DNA of 64,000 nt from Streptococcaceae bacterium ESL0729 (GCA_029391995.1 CP113924.1:1271001-1335000), one strand, 5' to 3'. Shown: positions 17,458-29,212, counted from the stretch's first letter. Notes: generated from the letters alone by a model not told the origin. Numbers and translations: made by a program.

Positions 17458-18813
17458 TTAAAATTCTTCCATATTCGAAAGATTGACAAATTTATTATAT
17501 TCCTTGATAAAGGCAAGTTTTACTGTTCCGCGAGCTCCGCTTCGGTTTTTTTCAATAATAACCTCAACGGTATTATCCTCTTCAAACTCCTCCTCATCGC
17601 CCTCTCTAGCATAGTAATCTTCCCGGTATAAGAAGGCTACAATATCAGCATCCTGCTCAATTGACCCAGACTCCCTAATATCTGAAAGGACGGGCCGCTT
17701 GTCCTGCCTTTGCTCAACTCCACGAGACAGCTGACTTAGGGCAATCACAGGAACTTTTAGTTCCTTGGCTAAAATTTTAAGCTGCCTTGAAATTTCTGAG
17801 ACCTCCTGCTGGCGATTCTCACGCCCTGTCCCTGAAATAAGCTGGAGGTAGTCGATTAAAATAAGACCAAGATTACCTGTTTCCTGGGCAAGTTTGCGGG
17901 CACGAGCCCTAATCTCTGTAATCTTAATTCCTGGGGTATCGTCAATGTAAATCCCTGAGTTTGAAAGGGTACCTGCTGCGATGGTCAGGCTATTCCAGTC
18001 ATCCCGGGATAGATTACCTGTCCGAAGATTATAGGATTCAATCCTACCTTCTGCAGCAAGCATCCTTTTGACTAAACTTTCAGCCCCCATCTCTAAGGAG
18101 AAGATGGCAACTGACTTATCAAGTTTGGTTCCTATATTTTGGGCAATATTAAGGGCAAAGGCCGTTTTACCGACAGCAGGCCGGGCAGCAAGGATGATTA
18201 ACTCTTCCTCATGAAGGCCTGTTGTTAAATCATCAAGGGCCGGGTAACCTGTGGCAAGTCCTGTAATCCGGTTGTCTTGTTGGCTAAGCCTGTCAATTTC
18301 TTCAAAGCTATCATTGACAAGGTCAGATATTTTCTTAAAACCAGACCGATTCTTATTCTCGGCCACATCCATAAGCTTGCTTTCAGCCTCATTTAAAATC
18401 TCATAGGGGTCATCCTCCTGGGCATAAGCTTTTTCAACACTTCGGGTAAGATTACTGATTAAATTTCTTAGAAGGGATTTTTCGGCAACAATTTTGGCAT
18501 AGTAGGCTGCGTTAGCACTGGTTGGCACGGCACTGGCAAGTTCTGCAATATAAGAAACCCCACCAATATTTTCAAGCTCACCTTCTTTTTCTAAGGCATT
18601 TCTGACTGTTAGGACATCAATTGGTTCCTTGTCGTCAGAAAGCTTGATCATATTTCGAAAAATTGTTCTATGAGCCACCTTATAAAAGTCTGCCAAATCC
18701 AAGTATTCACGGACTTCAATCAATCGATCGGCATCCAAAAAGATGGCACCTAAAACGGCTTGCTCAGCTTCTAAGTCTTGAGGAGGAACCTTCATAATAT
18801 CCTGATCAGGCAT
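17458..18813 (-). CDS. dnaB: Replicative DNA helicase (DnaB family)
   Basis: Hexameric 5'-3' helicase at the replication fork (called DnaC in Bacillus). The 451-residue protein has the N-terminal DnaB domain (PPQDLEAEQAVLGAIFLD), Walker A AARPAVGKTAFALNIA (about 208-223), Walker B LILIDYLQLISG (about 318) and the arginine-finger region IEKNRSGARGTVKLAF. Its ATG overlaps the rplI stop (TAATG), a coupling common in Firmicutes. Confidence 0.96.
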   Translation of the reverse strand: MPDQDIMKVPPQDLEAEQAVLGAIFLDADRLIEVREYLDLADFYKVAHRTIFRNMIKLSDDKEPIDVLTVRNALEKEGELENIGGVSYIAELASAVPTSANAAYYAKIVAEKSLLRNLISNLTRSVEKAYAQEDDPYEILNEAESKLMDVAENKNRSGFKKISDLVNDSFEEIDRLSQQDNRITGLATGYPALDDLTTGLHEEELIILAARPAVGKTAFALNIAQNIGTKLDKSVAIFSLEMGAESLVKRMLAAEGRIESYNLRTGNLSRDDWNSLTIAAGTLSNSGIYIDDTPGIKITEIRARARKLAQETGNLGLILIDYLQLISGTGRENRQQEVSEISRQLKILAKELKVPVIALSQLSRGVEQRQDKRPVLSDIRESGSIEQDADIVAFLYREDYYAREGDEEEFEEDNTVEVIIEKNRSGARGTVKLAFIKEYNKFVNLSNMEEF

Positions 18814-19265
18814 TATGCTTCTCCAACGTGCACTCTAATAGTAGCAGTAACCTCTCTATGAAGTTTTACAGGTACCTTGGTTACTCCTAAAGTTTTAATT
18901 GGGTTTTCAAGCTGAATCTTATGCTTGTCTAATTTGACCTTGTACTGATCATTCAAGGCACTGGCAATTTTTTTAGAGTTGATTGCTCCAAATAATCTAC
19001 CATCCTTACCAACTTTTTCAGTCAATTCAACCATGGTTCCTTCTTCTTCAAGAAGCTCCTTTAATTTTTTAGCTTCAGCTAAAATCTCTGCCTCTTGCTT
19101 ATCTTGGGCCTTCTTTTGTCCCTTTAATTCACTGATGGCAGCATTGGTTGCTTCCTTGGCTAGATTCTTTTTGATGAGAAAGTTTTGTGCGTAGCCAGAA
19201 GGGACTTCCTTGATTTCTCCCTTTTTCCCCTTACCTTTTACATCTGCTAAAAATATAACTTTCAT
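18813..19265 (-). CDS. rplI: 50S ribosomal protein L9
   Basis: A 150-residue L9. The N-terminal domain has [20 protein letters not shown] and [13 protein letters not shown], followed by the long connecting helix (about 42-75) and the C-terminal rRNA-binding domain ending in [12 protein letters not shown]. It is 2 bp after gdpP and overlaps the helicase gene, forming gdpP-rplI-dnaB. Confidence 0.97.
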   Translation of the reverse strand: MKVIFLADVKGKGKKGEIKEVPSGYAQNFLIKKNLAKEATNAAISELKGQKKAQDKQEAEILAEAKKLKELLEEEGTMVELTEKVGKDGRLFGAINSKKIASALNDQYKVKLDKHKIQLENPIKTLGVTKVPVKLHREVTATIRVHVGEA

Positions 19266-19267
19266 TT

Positions 19268-21256
19268 CTATCCCTCTTTCTTATCAATCTTATCTTTGTT
19301 TTCATCTCGGAGAACCTCTAAGAGCTCCTCCTTAACTTCTTCAATTGTTTTTTCATAGACCTGGGCTGCTGCATTGTTGAAATGTCCCCCACCACCAAAG
19401 GCACTCATAATGGTCTGTACATTATAATCGCCTCGGCTCCTTGCAGATATTGCTATATAGCCATTTTTATGGCGGGCAATGGCAAAGGCCATGTTGATAT
19501 TCACCATATCAACCAAGGTTTCAGCAGCAATGGCCGTTTTTACATTATCATATTTTTTATCAGGATTTCCGCAGGCTACTACTGTATGTTCGCCAACAAA
19601 ATCGGCCTTTAAAATAATCTCGTTTACATCCTTGTAATCACTATAATTGGTGGCAAGAATATCCTTGACCAGGTTACCATCAGCTCCTTGCTCCCTAAGG
19701 AAGCTTGCAGCTTCAAAGGTCCTGCTTGTAGCACCTTTGCTGAAACTTTTAGTATCAACTGAAATCCCTGCTAGGGTAATACTCGCCTCAAGGCTGGTCA
19801 TCTTTTTGGGATTGGTTGTCTGATACTGGAGTAATTCAGTTGCAAGTTCACTAGCACTACTTGCCCCACTTTCAATATAGGTCAGCATGGCATGATTTGG
19901 AAAATCCTCATCCCTTCTGTGATGGTCAATCACGACCAACTTATCAAAGGCCTTGTAGAACTCTTCGTTAAGGGTCATTCTAGGCTTCGAGTGGTCGACC
20001 ATGATCAAGAGGGAGTTATCCCTCCTAAGGGCCTTAGCCCTATTGGTGGTAATAATTGATTTTTTCCCGTCCCCTGCCTCATCAAGTTTGGCAATGGCCC
20101 TTTGAACGTCTGGTAAAAGCTGCTTTTTATCGTAAACCACATAGGCAGACTTACCCGCAAGATTTGCAAAAATCTTCATGGCAACTGCTGAACCTAGAGC
20201 ATCCATATCAGGAAACTTATGACCAACAATAAAAACATTGTCGCTTTCACTAATAATGGTATTAATGGCTGTTGCAATAGCCCGTGCCCTGGTCCTTGAC
20301 CTTTGTGACCTACTGGCAGAATTTCCACCAAAATATCTAATAGGAGCTGAGTCAATATTTTCCTTAACAACAACCTGATCCCCCCCACGAACAAGAGCAA
20401 GCTCTAGGTTATTAAGGGCTGTTCTACCGATTGATTGGTGGTTTTCAATCCCGTAACCAACCCCAATACTATAGGTCAGAGGTACATTTCTCTCCGCTGC
20501 CTTCTTCTTGAATTCCTCAGAGAAGCTGAACTTATCATCCATAATTCGGTTGAGAGTTCGATAGTCTGTAAAGAAGTAGTATCGGCCGGCAGAAACTCTC
20601 CTGGTAAATATCTTATATTTACTGGAGATACTGTCGATGGAGTTTGTAATAACACTATTTATAGTCGTTCTTTCACTTTCAGACAAAAGATCGGTCGTAT
20701 CATCATAGTTATCAACGGATAAAACCCCGATAACAGCACGACTGTCAGCTATAATATTTTTAGCGTCAAGCTCCTCACTTGCATCCAAAAAGTAAAGGAG
20801 GTGCTTGTCCTTATCATGCTTGACTGTGTACTGCTTGTTGTCAAGGCTCATGTACTTACTAATACCTTCTTCAATCTGATTGGTTATCTTTTTAATCTCA
20901 TCCCTAGTGAAGTATTTTACGGCATCACCAAAAATTAAATCAACATAAGGGTTGAACCATTCAATCTCATAGGTATCTGGTGTATATCGCACGACTCCTA
21001 GAGGCATTTTTTCAAGGGTCGAACTCAAAGAATTCTCCGCTAATTCATTTGCATTCCTAATAAAATCAACAGTATTGCTTTGGTAGGCCCTTTTTTGATA
21101 TAAAATAATCGCCAAAACAATAACATTTAAAAAGAATAGAATTACCATTGAGTTAATCCTTGATTCAGAAACTCTGATTACAATGCATTCTATTAGGAAT
21201 AATACCCCTAATATTATGGTCATTGTTAGTGAAGACAATTGATCTAAACGTTTCAT
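19268..21256 (-). CDS. gdpP: Cyclic-di-AMP phosphodiesterase GdpP
   Basis: Membrane-bound enzyme that hydrolyses c-di-AMP to pApA and so sets osmotic, potassium and wall homeostasis. The 662-residue protein has two N-terminal membrane helices (about 10-55), a PAS-like domain (about 70-150), a degenerate GGDEF domain (about 170-300, without an intact GGDEF) and a DHH-DHHA1 module. Metal ligands are in [20 protein letters not shown] and VIDHHRRDE, and DHHA1 has [14 protein letters not shown]. All key residues are present, so it should be active. An AGGAG precedes the ATG. Confidence 0.96.
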   Translation of the reverse strand: MKRLDQLSSLTMTIILGVLFLIECIVIRVSESRINSMVILFFLNVIVLAIILYQKRAYQSNTVDFIRNANELAENSLSSTLEKMPLGVVRYTPDTYEIEWFNPYVDLIFGDAVKYFTRDEIKKITNQIEEGISKYMSLDNKQYTVKHDKDKHLLYFLDASEELDAKNIIADSRAVIGVLSVDNYDDTTDLLSESERTTINSVITNSIDSISSKYKIFTRRVSAGRYYFFTDYRTLNRIMDDKFSFSEEFKKKAAERNVPLTYSIGVGYGIENHQSIGRTALNNLELALVRGGDQVVVKENIDSAPIRYFGGNSASRSQRSRTRARAIATAINTIISESDNVFIVGHKFPDMDALGSAVAMKIFANLAGKSAYVVYDKKQLLPDVQRAIAKLDEAGDGKKSIITTNRAKALRRDNSLLIMVDHSKPRMTLNEEFYKAFDKLVVIDHHRRDEDFPNHAMLTYIESGASSASELATELLQYQTTNPKKMTSLEASITLAGISVDTKSFSKGATSRTFEAASFLREQGADGNLVKDILATNYSDYKDVNEIILKADFVGEHTVVACGNPDKKYDNVKTAIAAETLVDMVNINMAFAIARHKNGYIAISARSRGDYNVQTIMSAFGGGGHFNNAAAQVYEKTIEEVKEELLEVLRDENKDKIDKKEG

Positions 21257-21337
21257 ATTTACACTCCTGTCCGTCGTATTTTACCATAAATTGACTAAAA
21301 TTTAAAGTATGGAGGGGGCTTACACGAAGACAGAAAA

Positions 21338-21361
21338 AGCATAAAAGGAGCCTCAGCTCCT
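21338..21361 (-). terminator. Terminator after mnmG
   Basis: AGGAGC-TGAG-GCTCCT on the minus strand followed by TTTTATG, just beyond the mnmG stop. Confidence 0.75.
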
Positions 21362-21362
21362 C

Positions 21363-23243
21363 TTATTTTTTATTTTTTCCTTCAAGATAAACCATCAAAA
21401 TACTGATATCTGCTGGATTTACTCCGCTAATACGGCTGGCTTGTCCAATCGTTTCAGGATTAATCTTTTTAAATTTTTGACGGGCTTCTGTGGCAATTGA
21501 GTCAATGGCGTCCCAGTCAATATTAGCTGGAATTCTTTTGGCCTCAAGGCGGTGCATTTTGTCTATCTGATCCATGGCCTTCTTAATGTAGCCTTCGTAT
21601 TTAATTTCAATTTCTAGTTGCTCAATGATTTTGTCATCAAGATCTTCAGCAGCTGGTTCAATGAAATTAAGGAGGTCACTGTATTTAATCTCAGGACGTC
21701 TTAAGAAATCCCTTGCTGTCATGGCATCTTTCAAAGGCTTATAGCCGTATGATTCAATGATTTTATTGGTCTCTGCTGTCGGCTTAAGCTTAAGCTCAGA
21801 CAGGCGTCTGTCCTCTGCTTCAAGCTTATATTTTTTAATCTCATAGGCAGCAAAGCGGTCGTCATCGACAAGGCCAATAGCACGCCCCAGCTCTGTCAAA
21901 CGCATGTCAGCATTATCATGGCGAAGAATCAGACGGTATTCGGCCCTACTTGTTAAAAGACGGTAGGGTTCAATTGTTCCCTTGGTAACCAAGTCATCAA
22001 TCATAACACCGATGTAGCCATCGCTTCTTTTCAGGATAAATTCAGGCTTACCTTGAGCCTTCAAGGCAGCATTAATCCCTGCCATAATCCCTTGGCCACC
22101 AGCTTCTTCATAACCTGATGTACCATTAGTCTGACCAGCTGTAAACAGGCCTGAAATAAGCTTGGTTTCAAGGGTTGGGCGAAGTTGGTGAGGTAGGACT
22201 ACGTCGTATTCAATGGCATAACCTGAACGCATCATCTCTACCTGCTCAAGACCTGGAATGCTTCTTAAAATTTCAAATTGCACATCCTCAGGTAGACTGG
22301 TCGAAAGACCCTGAACATAGACCTCATCAGTATTACGCCCCTCAGGCTCTAAAAAGAGTTGGTGGCGGGGTTTATCTGAAAAACGAACAATCTTATCTTC
22401 AATGGACGGGCAGTATCTTGGCCCAACTCCTTTTACAACACCAGAAAACATGGGTGCCCTGTGGAGATTATCATTAATAATCTTGTGGCTTTCTTCGCTT
22501 GTATAAGTCAACCAACAAGGAATTTGGTCCTTGTCATAGTCAGCGTCCCTTGATAGGTAGCTAAAGTGATTAGGCTCCTCATCTCCTGGCTGGATTTCAG
22601 TCTTGCCGTAGTCAATACTTTGAGCCTTGACACGAGGCGGAGTACCTGTTTTAAAACGGGCAATCTCAAAACCAAGGTCACGAAGGTTATCAGCCAGGGT
22701 AATTGATGCTAGGGAATTATTTGGCCCTGATGAGTATTTTAAATCTCCTAGGATAATTTCCCCGCGGAGGGCTGTTCCTGTTGTGATAACAACTGATTTT
22801 GCCCCGTATCTAGTTCCAGTAGATGTTCTAACTCCTACAACTTTTTTATCTTCAACAAGGAGCTCATCAACGATGGCCTGGCGAAGAGTCAAGTTTTCTT
22901 GGCCTTCGACAGTTCTCTTCATTTCCTGTGAATAAAGTTCCTTATCAGCCTGGGCACGAAGGGCACGAACGGCTGGTCCCTTACCAGTATTTAGCATCTT
23001 CATCTGAATGTAGGTCTTATCAATGTTACGACCCATCTCACCACCTAGGGCGTCAATTTCACGGACAACAACCCCTTTAGCAGACCCACCAATTGACGGG
23101 TTACATGGCATAAAGGCCAGCATGTTTAAGTTAATAGTTAAAAGCAGGGTTTTTGAACCCATACGGGCTGAAGCAAGCGACGCCTCTACTCCCGCATGAC
23201 CTGCACCAACGACGATTACGTCAAATTCTTCTTGAAAGTTCAC
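21363..23243 (-). CDS. mnmG: tRNA uridine-5-carboxymethylaminomethyl modification enzyme MnmG (GidA)
   Basis: FAD-dependent partner of MnmE that builds cmnm5U at tRNA wobble position 34. I start at the GTG at 23243 (AGGAG 5 nt upstream), giving [20 protein letters not shown] near residue 10 and 626 residues, the family norm. The 21 codons upstream in the longest frame are hydrophobic and have no homology to the family N-terminus. The FAD motif GAGHAG, the TGTPPR segment and the C-terminal helical domain ([17 protein letters not shown]) are present. Confidence 0.96.
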   Translation of the reverse strand: MNFQEEFDVIVVGAGHAGVEASLASARMGSKTLLLTINLNMLAFMPCNPSIGGSAKGVVVREIDALGGEMGRNIDKTYIQMKMLNTGKGPAVRALRAQADKELYSQEMKRTVEGQENLTLRQAIVDELLVEDKKVVGVRTSTGTRYGAKSVVITTGTALRGEIILGDLKYSSGPNNSLASITLADNLRDLGFEIARFKTGTPPRVKAQSIDYGKTEIQPGDEEPNHFSYLSRDADYDKDQIPCWLTYTSEESHKIINDNLHRAPMFSGVVKGVGPRYCPSIEDKIVRFSDKPRHQLFLEPEGRNTDEVYVQGLSTSLPEDVQFEILRSIPGLEQVEMMRSGYAIEYDVVLPHQLRPTLETKLISGLFTAGQTNGTSGYEEAGGQGIMAGINAALKAQGKPEFILKRSDGYIGVMIDDLVTKGTIEPYRLLTSRAEYRLILRHDNADMRLTELGRAIGLVDDDRFAAYEIKKYKLEAEDRRLSELKLKPTAETNKIIESYGYKPLKDAMTARDFLRRPEIKYSDLLNFIEPAAEDLDDKIIEQLEIEIKYEGYIKKAMDQIDKMHRLEAKRIPANIDWDAIDSIATEARQKFKKINPETIGQASRISGVNPADISILMVYLEGKNKK

Positions 23244-23362
23244 ATTTTCTCCTATATACATACAAAAAAGCCAAAGCAAGAGCAGGTACGCCAAAAAAGC
23301 ATACATGACTCAGTACTTTGACTACTGGTTTTCATTTTAAAAATATTTTATCTTAAATTTAA

Positions 23363-23394
23363 TAGTTGGTCAAGCTGAAAAACTTGCCCAACTA
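23363..23394. other. Imperfect inverted repeat between mnmG and the ClbS-like gene
   Basis: TAGTTGG-t-CAAG pairs with CTTG-c-CCAACTA, 11 bp with one mismatch, around an 8-nt loop CTGAAAAA. No T-run follows on either strand. It could be a weak terminator for the gene at 23438 or an operator for mnmG. Confidence 0.35.
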
Positions 23395-23437
23395 GATGCA
23401 TGGCAACTTATTTCTAGCCAGGTATTAATTTACTAGC

Positions 23438-23956
23438 TTATAGGAATTCTCGCTTCCACTTTCTGATTTTAGTCCTAAATGTTCCAAATGGTGCAACTGT
23501 ATTAATGTGGATAAATTTGTAAACCTCCCACACTGCATTCTTAGTTGCCCCGTCCGCCCACTTCCTTTGATGGACTTCAAAAATCTCTTCTTCAGTCATT
23601 CCATCAATCATCTTCAAAATATCATCAACATTTTTACTTAATTTTTCTTCCAATTCATCCAAAGATAAAGAAGCATAGGTATCGGTAAACCACTTGTACA
23701 AGTCTCCTAGTTGATTCCATTTAAACTTATCAGACGGTGTTTTAACCTCTAATCCAAGTTTTTCATCCCTCTCCCAGCTTAAAAGTAAATTTGTCCAACC
23801 AAGCTGGTAGGCAAGATTTTCGGCTGGTGTTCTCTCAGAAGCATCAGATTTTTGATCCTTCAAATTTTCTGGAATATCCTTAAATTCTGCAATATATTTA
23901 TCATATGATTTTTTTATTTCTGATTTTAGCTCTTCTTTATCCTTATAAACTTTCAT
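23438..23956 (-). CDS. ClbS/DfsB family four-helix bundle protein (DUF1706)
   Basis: A 172-residue soluble protein starting at the ATG at 23956 (MKVYKDKEELKSEIKKSYDK), preferred over the ATG 4 codons upstream because GGGGGC lies 5 nt before it and the family begins this way. Typical DUF1706 segments are RTPAENLAYQLGWTNLLLSW (about 42-61) and AVWEVYKFIHINTVAPFGTF (about 140-159). ClbS itself protects colibactin producers by hydrolysing the electrophilic cyclopropane; most DUF1706 members have no assigned function. There are no toxin or polyketide genes nearby, so a general detoxification or DinB-like role is possible but unproven. Confidence 0.75.
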   Translation of the reverse strand: MKVYKDKEELKSEIKKSYDKYIAEFKDIPENLKDQKSDASERTPAENLAYQLGWTNLLLSWERDEKLGLEVKTPSDKFKWNQLGDLYKWFTDTYASLSLDELEEKLSKNVDDILKMIDGMTEEEIFEVHQRKWADGATKNAVWEVYKFIHINTVAPFGTFRTKIRKWKREFL

Positions 23957-24062
23957 TATAGCCCCCATTTAGTTAGTACCTAGATTCATGATAGCAAATG
24001 AAGTAAATTTTTCCCAGTATTATTTAATGGATCAGCCTAAAAGTTGATGGCAAAAATTTTGC

Positions 24063-26558
24063 TTATTGTTCCTTGAAAAATGAGTCGTCAGCCTTTAAGT
24101 AATGCTTCCCAAGTGTCAAATCATACTGAATAATCTTAAAATCATCTGAAATTTCCTTTTGACTGGCAGTCAACTCGCCATCATTTCCAAGCATTTGCTT
24201 ATTGGGAACCTCCTTATAGTGGTCAGTTTGTAGGGCATACCAAGGACTTACCTTGGCATCAACAAGCTCTAAAAGTTCAGGGATAAAATCACTGGTTCTA
24301 ACAATTGGCTGACCCTGACTGTAGTCTTTTTTATTGTTCCAAATGAAGTAGTCGGTCTGGTACTTGAGCTTGGGATTTTTGTCAAAGACAGACTGTGGGT
24401 AAAAGCCAGGCAGGTGGTCACCGTAAAAAACAACGGAAATATCCTTGGTTACTAGAGACAGTTTGTCCAAAAACTTTTTCGTCTCTATGTCGGTCTGAGC
24501 CAGAGCATTAGCATAATTTGCTAGATTTTCATTAACACCCTTTCCAAGCTTTGGAAACTCTGCACTTATATCGCCACCAACATTCACCCAAGGAGAGTGA
24601 TTTTGCATGGTTATCAGTGAGAAAAATTGAGCATCCATTGTCAAACTATCAATGACCTGACCATAGCTACTTGCATCACTTGGATGAACCCCGTAGTTTT
24701 CAACGTCAAGGGCCAACATGTTGGAATTTCCTAGGGAGATAAACTCCTCATAGCCCATCTCTTGGTAAATATTCCGTCTATTATAGTTTTCAGCATTTTC
24801 CAGGTGGATGGCTGTTTTATTTTTGAAAAAATCACTGAGGGCTGGAATAAAAGCCATTTTAGGGACAACCTCATTATTGATGACTGTAACGCTTGGGTTA
24901 AAGTAATCAAGGCTTAGACCAGTTAGGCCCTCAAACTCCATATTGGCTGTACCGCCCCCATAACCATGGGAAATCATAAGGCCTGATGCTGTCTTCTCCT
25001 TTATCTGATCAATCTCTGTTAGGGGATTTTTCGATAATTTTATCTGTGGGAGTCGATTGGGGTTGGCCAGGGACTCAGACAGTACAAAAATCACAGTCTT
25101 GTCCCCAATCTCATCCTTGCGGTTTTGATTTATTTGCTTGGCCCGCTTGATATATTTGTCCCTTATCTCCATCACTTTTTTCTGGCTATAACCTGCTGGC
25201 TCATCCATGGCATCATTAAAGAGCTGCATGTACCAAACAAAAGCAAGAGACTTCATATTGGCTGTTGGCGTATTTCCCTGCCAGAGGATGTTACCATCCT
25301 GCCATCTGGTAAAATCAGCCAGGACAGGAATCTTGATGTGAGGATTTTTCGCCGTATTGTCCCCAATCAACCAAAGGCTAAAAACAAGAGATATAATCAG
25401 CATGATCCTTTTTTTATAGCTCCTGTAGATTCCACCCCTTAAAAACTTCCTTTGCAGGAAGAAGGTCGCAAGGAGCAGAATTAAGAGAACAAGGCCCATC
25501 CAAATAACCTTTGTGATGTCAATGAAATCTACTAAGGATCTAAAGTTCTTAAGCCAGGCAAAGTCCGATAAATAAACAGGTTCCCCCCTTAGACTAAATT
25601 TTTCAATATTTGAAAAAACAAGGAGACTGGTAAGGGTTAGATTTAAAAAGGTTCCGTAAAAATACCGATTGGTCAAAGCGTAGCTTAGGCCATACAGCAA
25701 AAAGAGGGTTAGAATCTGAAATAAACTAGCCCCATCAAGGACAAAGTAGCCAGCAATTTTAGTGTAGTTGGCAAGACTTAGCTGAATCAGGTAGTTGCTA
25801 TTAACTGCCAAGAAGAGGGAACTTATAAGAGCCAACTGCCAGCTGGTCTGGTTACTGAAAAATCCCTTAAGCCCATCAACAAAGACAGCTGCCACCAGTA
25901 AGATGACCATAAAAATTGCAAGCTCCCTTAGATTTAAGCTTAAAAAATTAAACAAGTCGAGCTGGCTTATGGCTACTAAATCTATACTATTAGAAGGACT
26001 TAAATAGTAAAATTTTGCCTCCAAAAGGGAGAAGACCTCTGGACTTAGATAAATAAAGAGGGTAAAAAGGGCCGTAAGAATCTGTCCCTCCCTGATATTT
26101 AAAAGATCAGAAAGTGGACTTTCATGGACGAAGGCCCTAAATCTTTTCAATCGACTAAAGAGGAAAAAAAGGGCAAGGAGCACCCCTAGATAGGATAGAA
26201 GCTTCCAGTCAATGAAGATATCTACAAGATTTTTGAAATCAAGTCTGAAGTCCTCATCATTAACATTTTTAGTCAAAACAATAAGGAAGTGGAAAATTCT
26301 AGTAAACAAATAGAGGATGGCTGCCTTAAAGAAGGTAGCACCCCTGGTATTTTTACCCCAAAGGATAAGTAGGCTAAAGATAGCTATTGAAAGAGGTAGG
26401 AGGAGGGTAAAAGTACCAACAACCGACCTTGCAACATTATCTATATCAATATCAACTGATGTAAATAAGCGGTCATTGACCAGGGCATATAAGCCCATAG
26501 CCAAAGACACGAACAGGAGGCAGACTCCCCCTTTTTTCCTAAAAAACCCCTTCAACAA
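24063..26558 (-). CDS. GacH/LtaS-like membrane phosphoglycerol transferase (sulfatase fold)
   Basis: An 831-residue membrane protein. About 440 N-terminal residues hold ten or more hydrophobic helices. The C-terminal extracellular alkaline-phosphatase/sulfatase domain has ILSESLANP, the nucleophile region HGYGGGTANMEFEGLTG (Thr near residue 536), ITMQNHSPW and FYGDHLPGFYP. LtaS proper has five membrane helices and about 650 residues. The size and helix-rich N-terminus here fit the MdoB/GacH class, which moves glycerol phosphate from phosphatidylglycerol onto cell-wall rhamnose polysaccharide. The acceptor is unknown and no rhamnan genes are visible in the window. It is 12 bp after mnmA, so likely cotranscribed. 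Confidence 0.75.
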   Translation of the reverse strand: MLKGFFRKKGGVCLLFVSLAMGLYALVNDRLFTSVDIDIDNVARSVVGTFTLLLPLSIAIFSLLILWGKNTRGATFFKAAILYLFTRIFHFLIVLTKNVNDEDFRLDFKNLVDIFIDWKLLSYLGVLLALFFLFSRLKRFRAFVHESPLSDLLNIREGQILTALFTLFIYLSPEVFSLLEAKFYYLSPSNSIDLVAISQLDLFNFLSLNLRELAIFMVILLVAAVFVDGLKGFFSNQTSWQLALISSLFLAVNSNYLIQLSLANYTKIAGYFVLDGASLFQILTLFLLYGLSYALTNRYFYGTFLNLTLTSLLVFSNIEKFSLRGEPVYLSDFAWLKNFRSLVDFIDITKVIWMGLVLLILLLATFFLQRKFLRGGIYRSYKKRIMLIISLVFSLWLIGDNTAKNPHIKIPVLADFTRWQDGNILWQGNTPTANMKSLAFVWYMQLFNDAMDEPAGYSQKKVMEIRDKYIKRAKQINQNRKDEIGDKTVIFVLSESLANPNRLPQIKLSKNPLTEIDQIKEKTASGLMISHGYGGGTANMEFEGLTGLSLDYFNPSVTVINNEVVPKMAFIPALSDFFKNKTAIHLENAENYNRRNIYQEMGYEEFISLGNSNMLALDVENYGVHPSDASSYGQVIDSLTMDAQFFSLITMQNHSPWVNVGGDISAEFPKLGKGVNENLANYANALAQTDIETKKFLDKLSLVTKDISVVFYGDHLPGFYPQSVFDKNPKLKYQTDYFIWNNKKDYSQGQPIVRTSDFIPELLELVDAKVSPWYALQTDHYKEVPNKQMLGNDGELTASQKEISDDFKIIQYDLTLGKHYLKADDSFFKEQ

Positions 26559-26570
26559 CTCTACCTCCCC

Positions 26571-27716
<1,146 letters not shown>

Positions 27717-27749
27717 TTAAAGGTCTACTTTACTTACCATTAATTTTTG

Positions 27750-27782
27750 CTTTGCATTGAAGGTGCAAGCCCTCGTATTATA
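27750..27782 (-). promoter_or_regulatory. mnmA promoter and leader hairpin
   Basis: Minus strand extended -10 TGtTATAAT (TATAAT 27777-27782). The RNA leader then contains GCTTGCA-ccttcaa-TGCAA-a-GC, a small hairpin at about 27750-27772. The -35 is weak. Confidence 0.45.
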
Positions 27783-27864
27783 ACAAAAAATCTTAGCTAA
27801 TAAAATAATGCTGACTGACATTTTTATGACATTTTCTAGTATATTTGTAAAAAAATTGATGTAA

Positions 27865-27893
27865 TTTACAATTGGCTCAAAAGGTTGTACACT
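27865..27893 (+). promoter_or_regulatory. Promoter of the HAD-sdaAB-sdaAA operon
   Basis: TTTACA (27865-27870), 17-bp spacer, TACACT (27888-27893), 27 bp upstream of the ATG, which has an AAGGAG Shine-Dalgarno. Confidence 0.6.
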
Positions 27894-27920
27894 AGGCCTA
27901 TGACTAAGAAGGAGTATAAG

Positions 27921-28541
27921 ATGAATCATTATTTTTTTGACTTAGACGGAACAATTATTAATAGTGAGGTTGGCATAAAAAATACCTTTAAACATACCTT
28001 TAAGGAACTTGGCCTAAAAGAACCCAGTGATGAAACCCTAACTTCTTTTATTGGTCCAAGCCTTGAGGTTACCTTTTCTCAGATGGGAGACCAAGACTTT
28101 GTTAATAGGGCTCTTGAAATCTATCGTTCCTACTATACCAAACAGGGCATGTTTGAGGCTGAAATCTACCCCTATATCCTTGAAACCATTGAAAAACTAA
28201 GAAATAAAGGGGCAAAAACCTATATTGCAACTAGTAAGTATGAGCCAGTTGCCCAAAGGACACTAGAAATATTCAAGATAGAAGATTATTTTGATGATTT
28301 AACTGGAAGTTTTGAGGGAAGGCATACCAAAACTGCTGTCCTTAAAGAAGCCCTTAAAAAATCACAGGCAGATAAAAGTGAAAGTCTGATGATTGGAGAT
28401 AGGTCCTACGATATCACTGGAGGCTCTGAAAACGGCCTACAGACAGTAGGTGTCCTTTATGGTTTTGGTGACCTTGAAGAGCTTGAAAAAGCTGGGGCTA
28501 GCTATATTATTTCAAATCCTAAGGAGCTACTAGAAATATAA
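27921..28541 (+). CDS. HAD-superfamily phosphatase (Gph/PGP-like)
   Basis: A 206-residue haloacid-dehalogenase-type hydrolase. Start at 27921 follows AAGGAG by 6 nt and gives MNHYFFDLDGTIINSEVG, with the DxD nucleophile. Motif II is YIATSKYEP, motif III the Lys in HTKTAVLKEAL, and motif IV LMIGDRSYDITGG with the acidic pair. A helical cap lies at about 18-85. The substrate cannot be read from sequence; phosphoglycolate is the usual guess. Its stop overlaps the sdaAB start (TAATG), so it is translationally coupled to serine dehydratase. Confidence 0.85.
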   Translation: MNHYFFDLDGTIINSEVGIKNTFKHTFKELGLKEPSDETLTSFIGPSLEVTFSQMGDQDFVNRALEIYRSYYTKQGMFEAEIYPYILETIEKLRNKGAKTYIATSKYEPVAQRTLEIFKIEDYFDDLTGSFEGRHTKTAVLKEALKKSQADKSESLMIGDRSYDITGGSENGLQTVGVLYGFGDLEELEKAGASYIISNPKELLEI

Positions 28542-29212
28542 TGCAAAATATAAAATTTAAAAGTGTCTTTGATATCATAGGGCCTGTTATGATTGGACCA
28601 AGTTCCTCTCATACAGCTGGAGCTGTTCGGATTGGAAAAATTGTCCGCTCGATCTTTGGTCAAATGCCTGAGCAGGTTGAAATTCACCTCTACCAAAGTT
28701 TTGCCAAGACCTACAAGGGACACGGTACTGATGTTGCTCTGGTTGCTGGCCTCTTAGGAATGGATACAGATGATCCAAAGATTCCTGAATCCCTAAAAAT
28801 TGCCCATGACCAAGGAATGGAGGTTTCTTGGATTATTGACCGAGAGGGAAAGACTAATCATCCCAATACTGCAAAAATTATCGTCAAGGGACAAAATCGT
28901 AGCATGTCTATCACAGGGATTTCTATCGGGGGTGGAAACATCCAGGTCACAGAGCTTAATGGCTTTGATATTGCCCTTAACATGAATACCCCGACCCTGA
29001 TTATCGTAAACCAAGATATACCTGGGGTAATTGCTAAAATAACTAACTTTTTGTCCCAAGCTAACATCAATGTCGCCCAAATGAATGTAACCCGTGAAAG
29101 TGCGGGGGAAAAGGCGATCATGATGATTGAAGTTGACTCCCAAGACATAGGAGATGCCCTAGAAAAAATTCAGGCCATCCCTCATATTGAAAACGTCAAC
29201 TTCTTTAAATAA
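28541..29212 (+). CDS. sdaAB: L-serine dehydratase, iron-sulfur-dependent, beta subunit
   Basis: With SdaAA it deaminates L-serine to pyruvate and ammonia. The 223-residue protein has the conserved MIGPSSSHTAGAVRIG (about 15-30), then a C-terminal ACT domain (about 148-223; TLIIVNQDIPGVIAKITNFL), which probably senses serine. Coupled to the HAD gene upstream and followed 16 bp later by sdaAA. Confidence 0.95.
   Translation: MQNIKFKSVFDIIGPVMIGPSSSHTAGAVRIGKIVRSIFGQMPEQVEIHLYQSFAKTYKGHGTDVALVAGLLGMDTDDPKIPESLKIAHDQGMEVSWIIDREGKTNHPNTAKIIVKGQNRSMSITGISIGGGNIQVTELNGFDIALNMNTPTLIIVNQDIPGVIAKITNFLSQANINVAQMNVTRESAGEKAIMMIEVDSQDIGDALEKIQAIPHIENVNFFK

Noticed and set aside
23244..23306. Hydrophobic N-terminal extension of the mnmG frame, resembling a signal peptide or small membrane protein
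   Set aside because: MnmG is cytosolic and starts at the FAD-binding segment; AGGAG is correctly placed for the GTG at 23243, and the upstream codons have no ribosome-binding site of their own.
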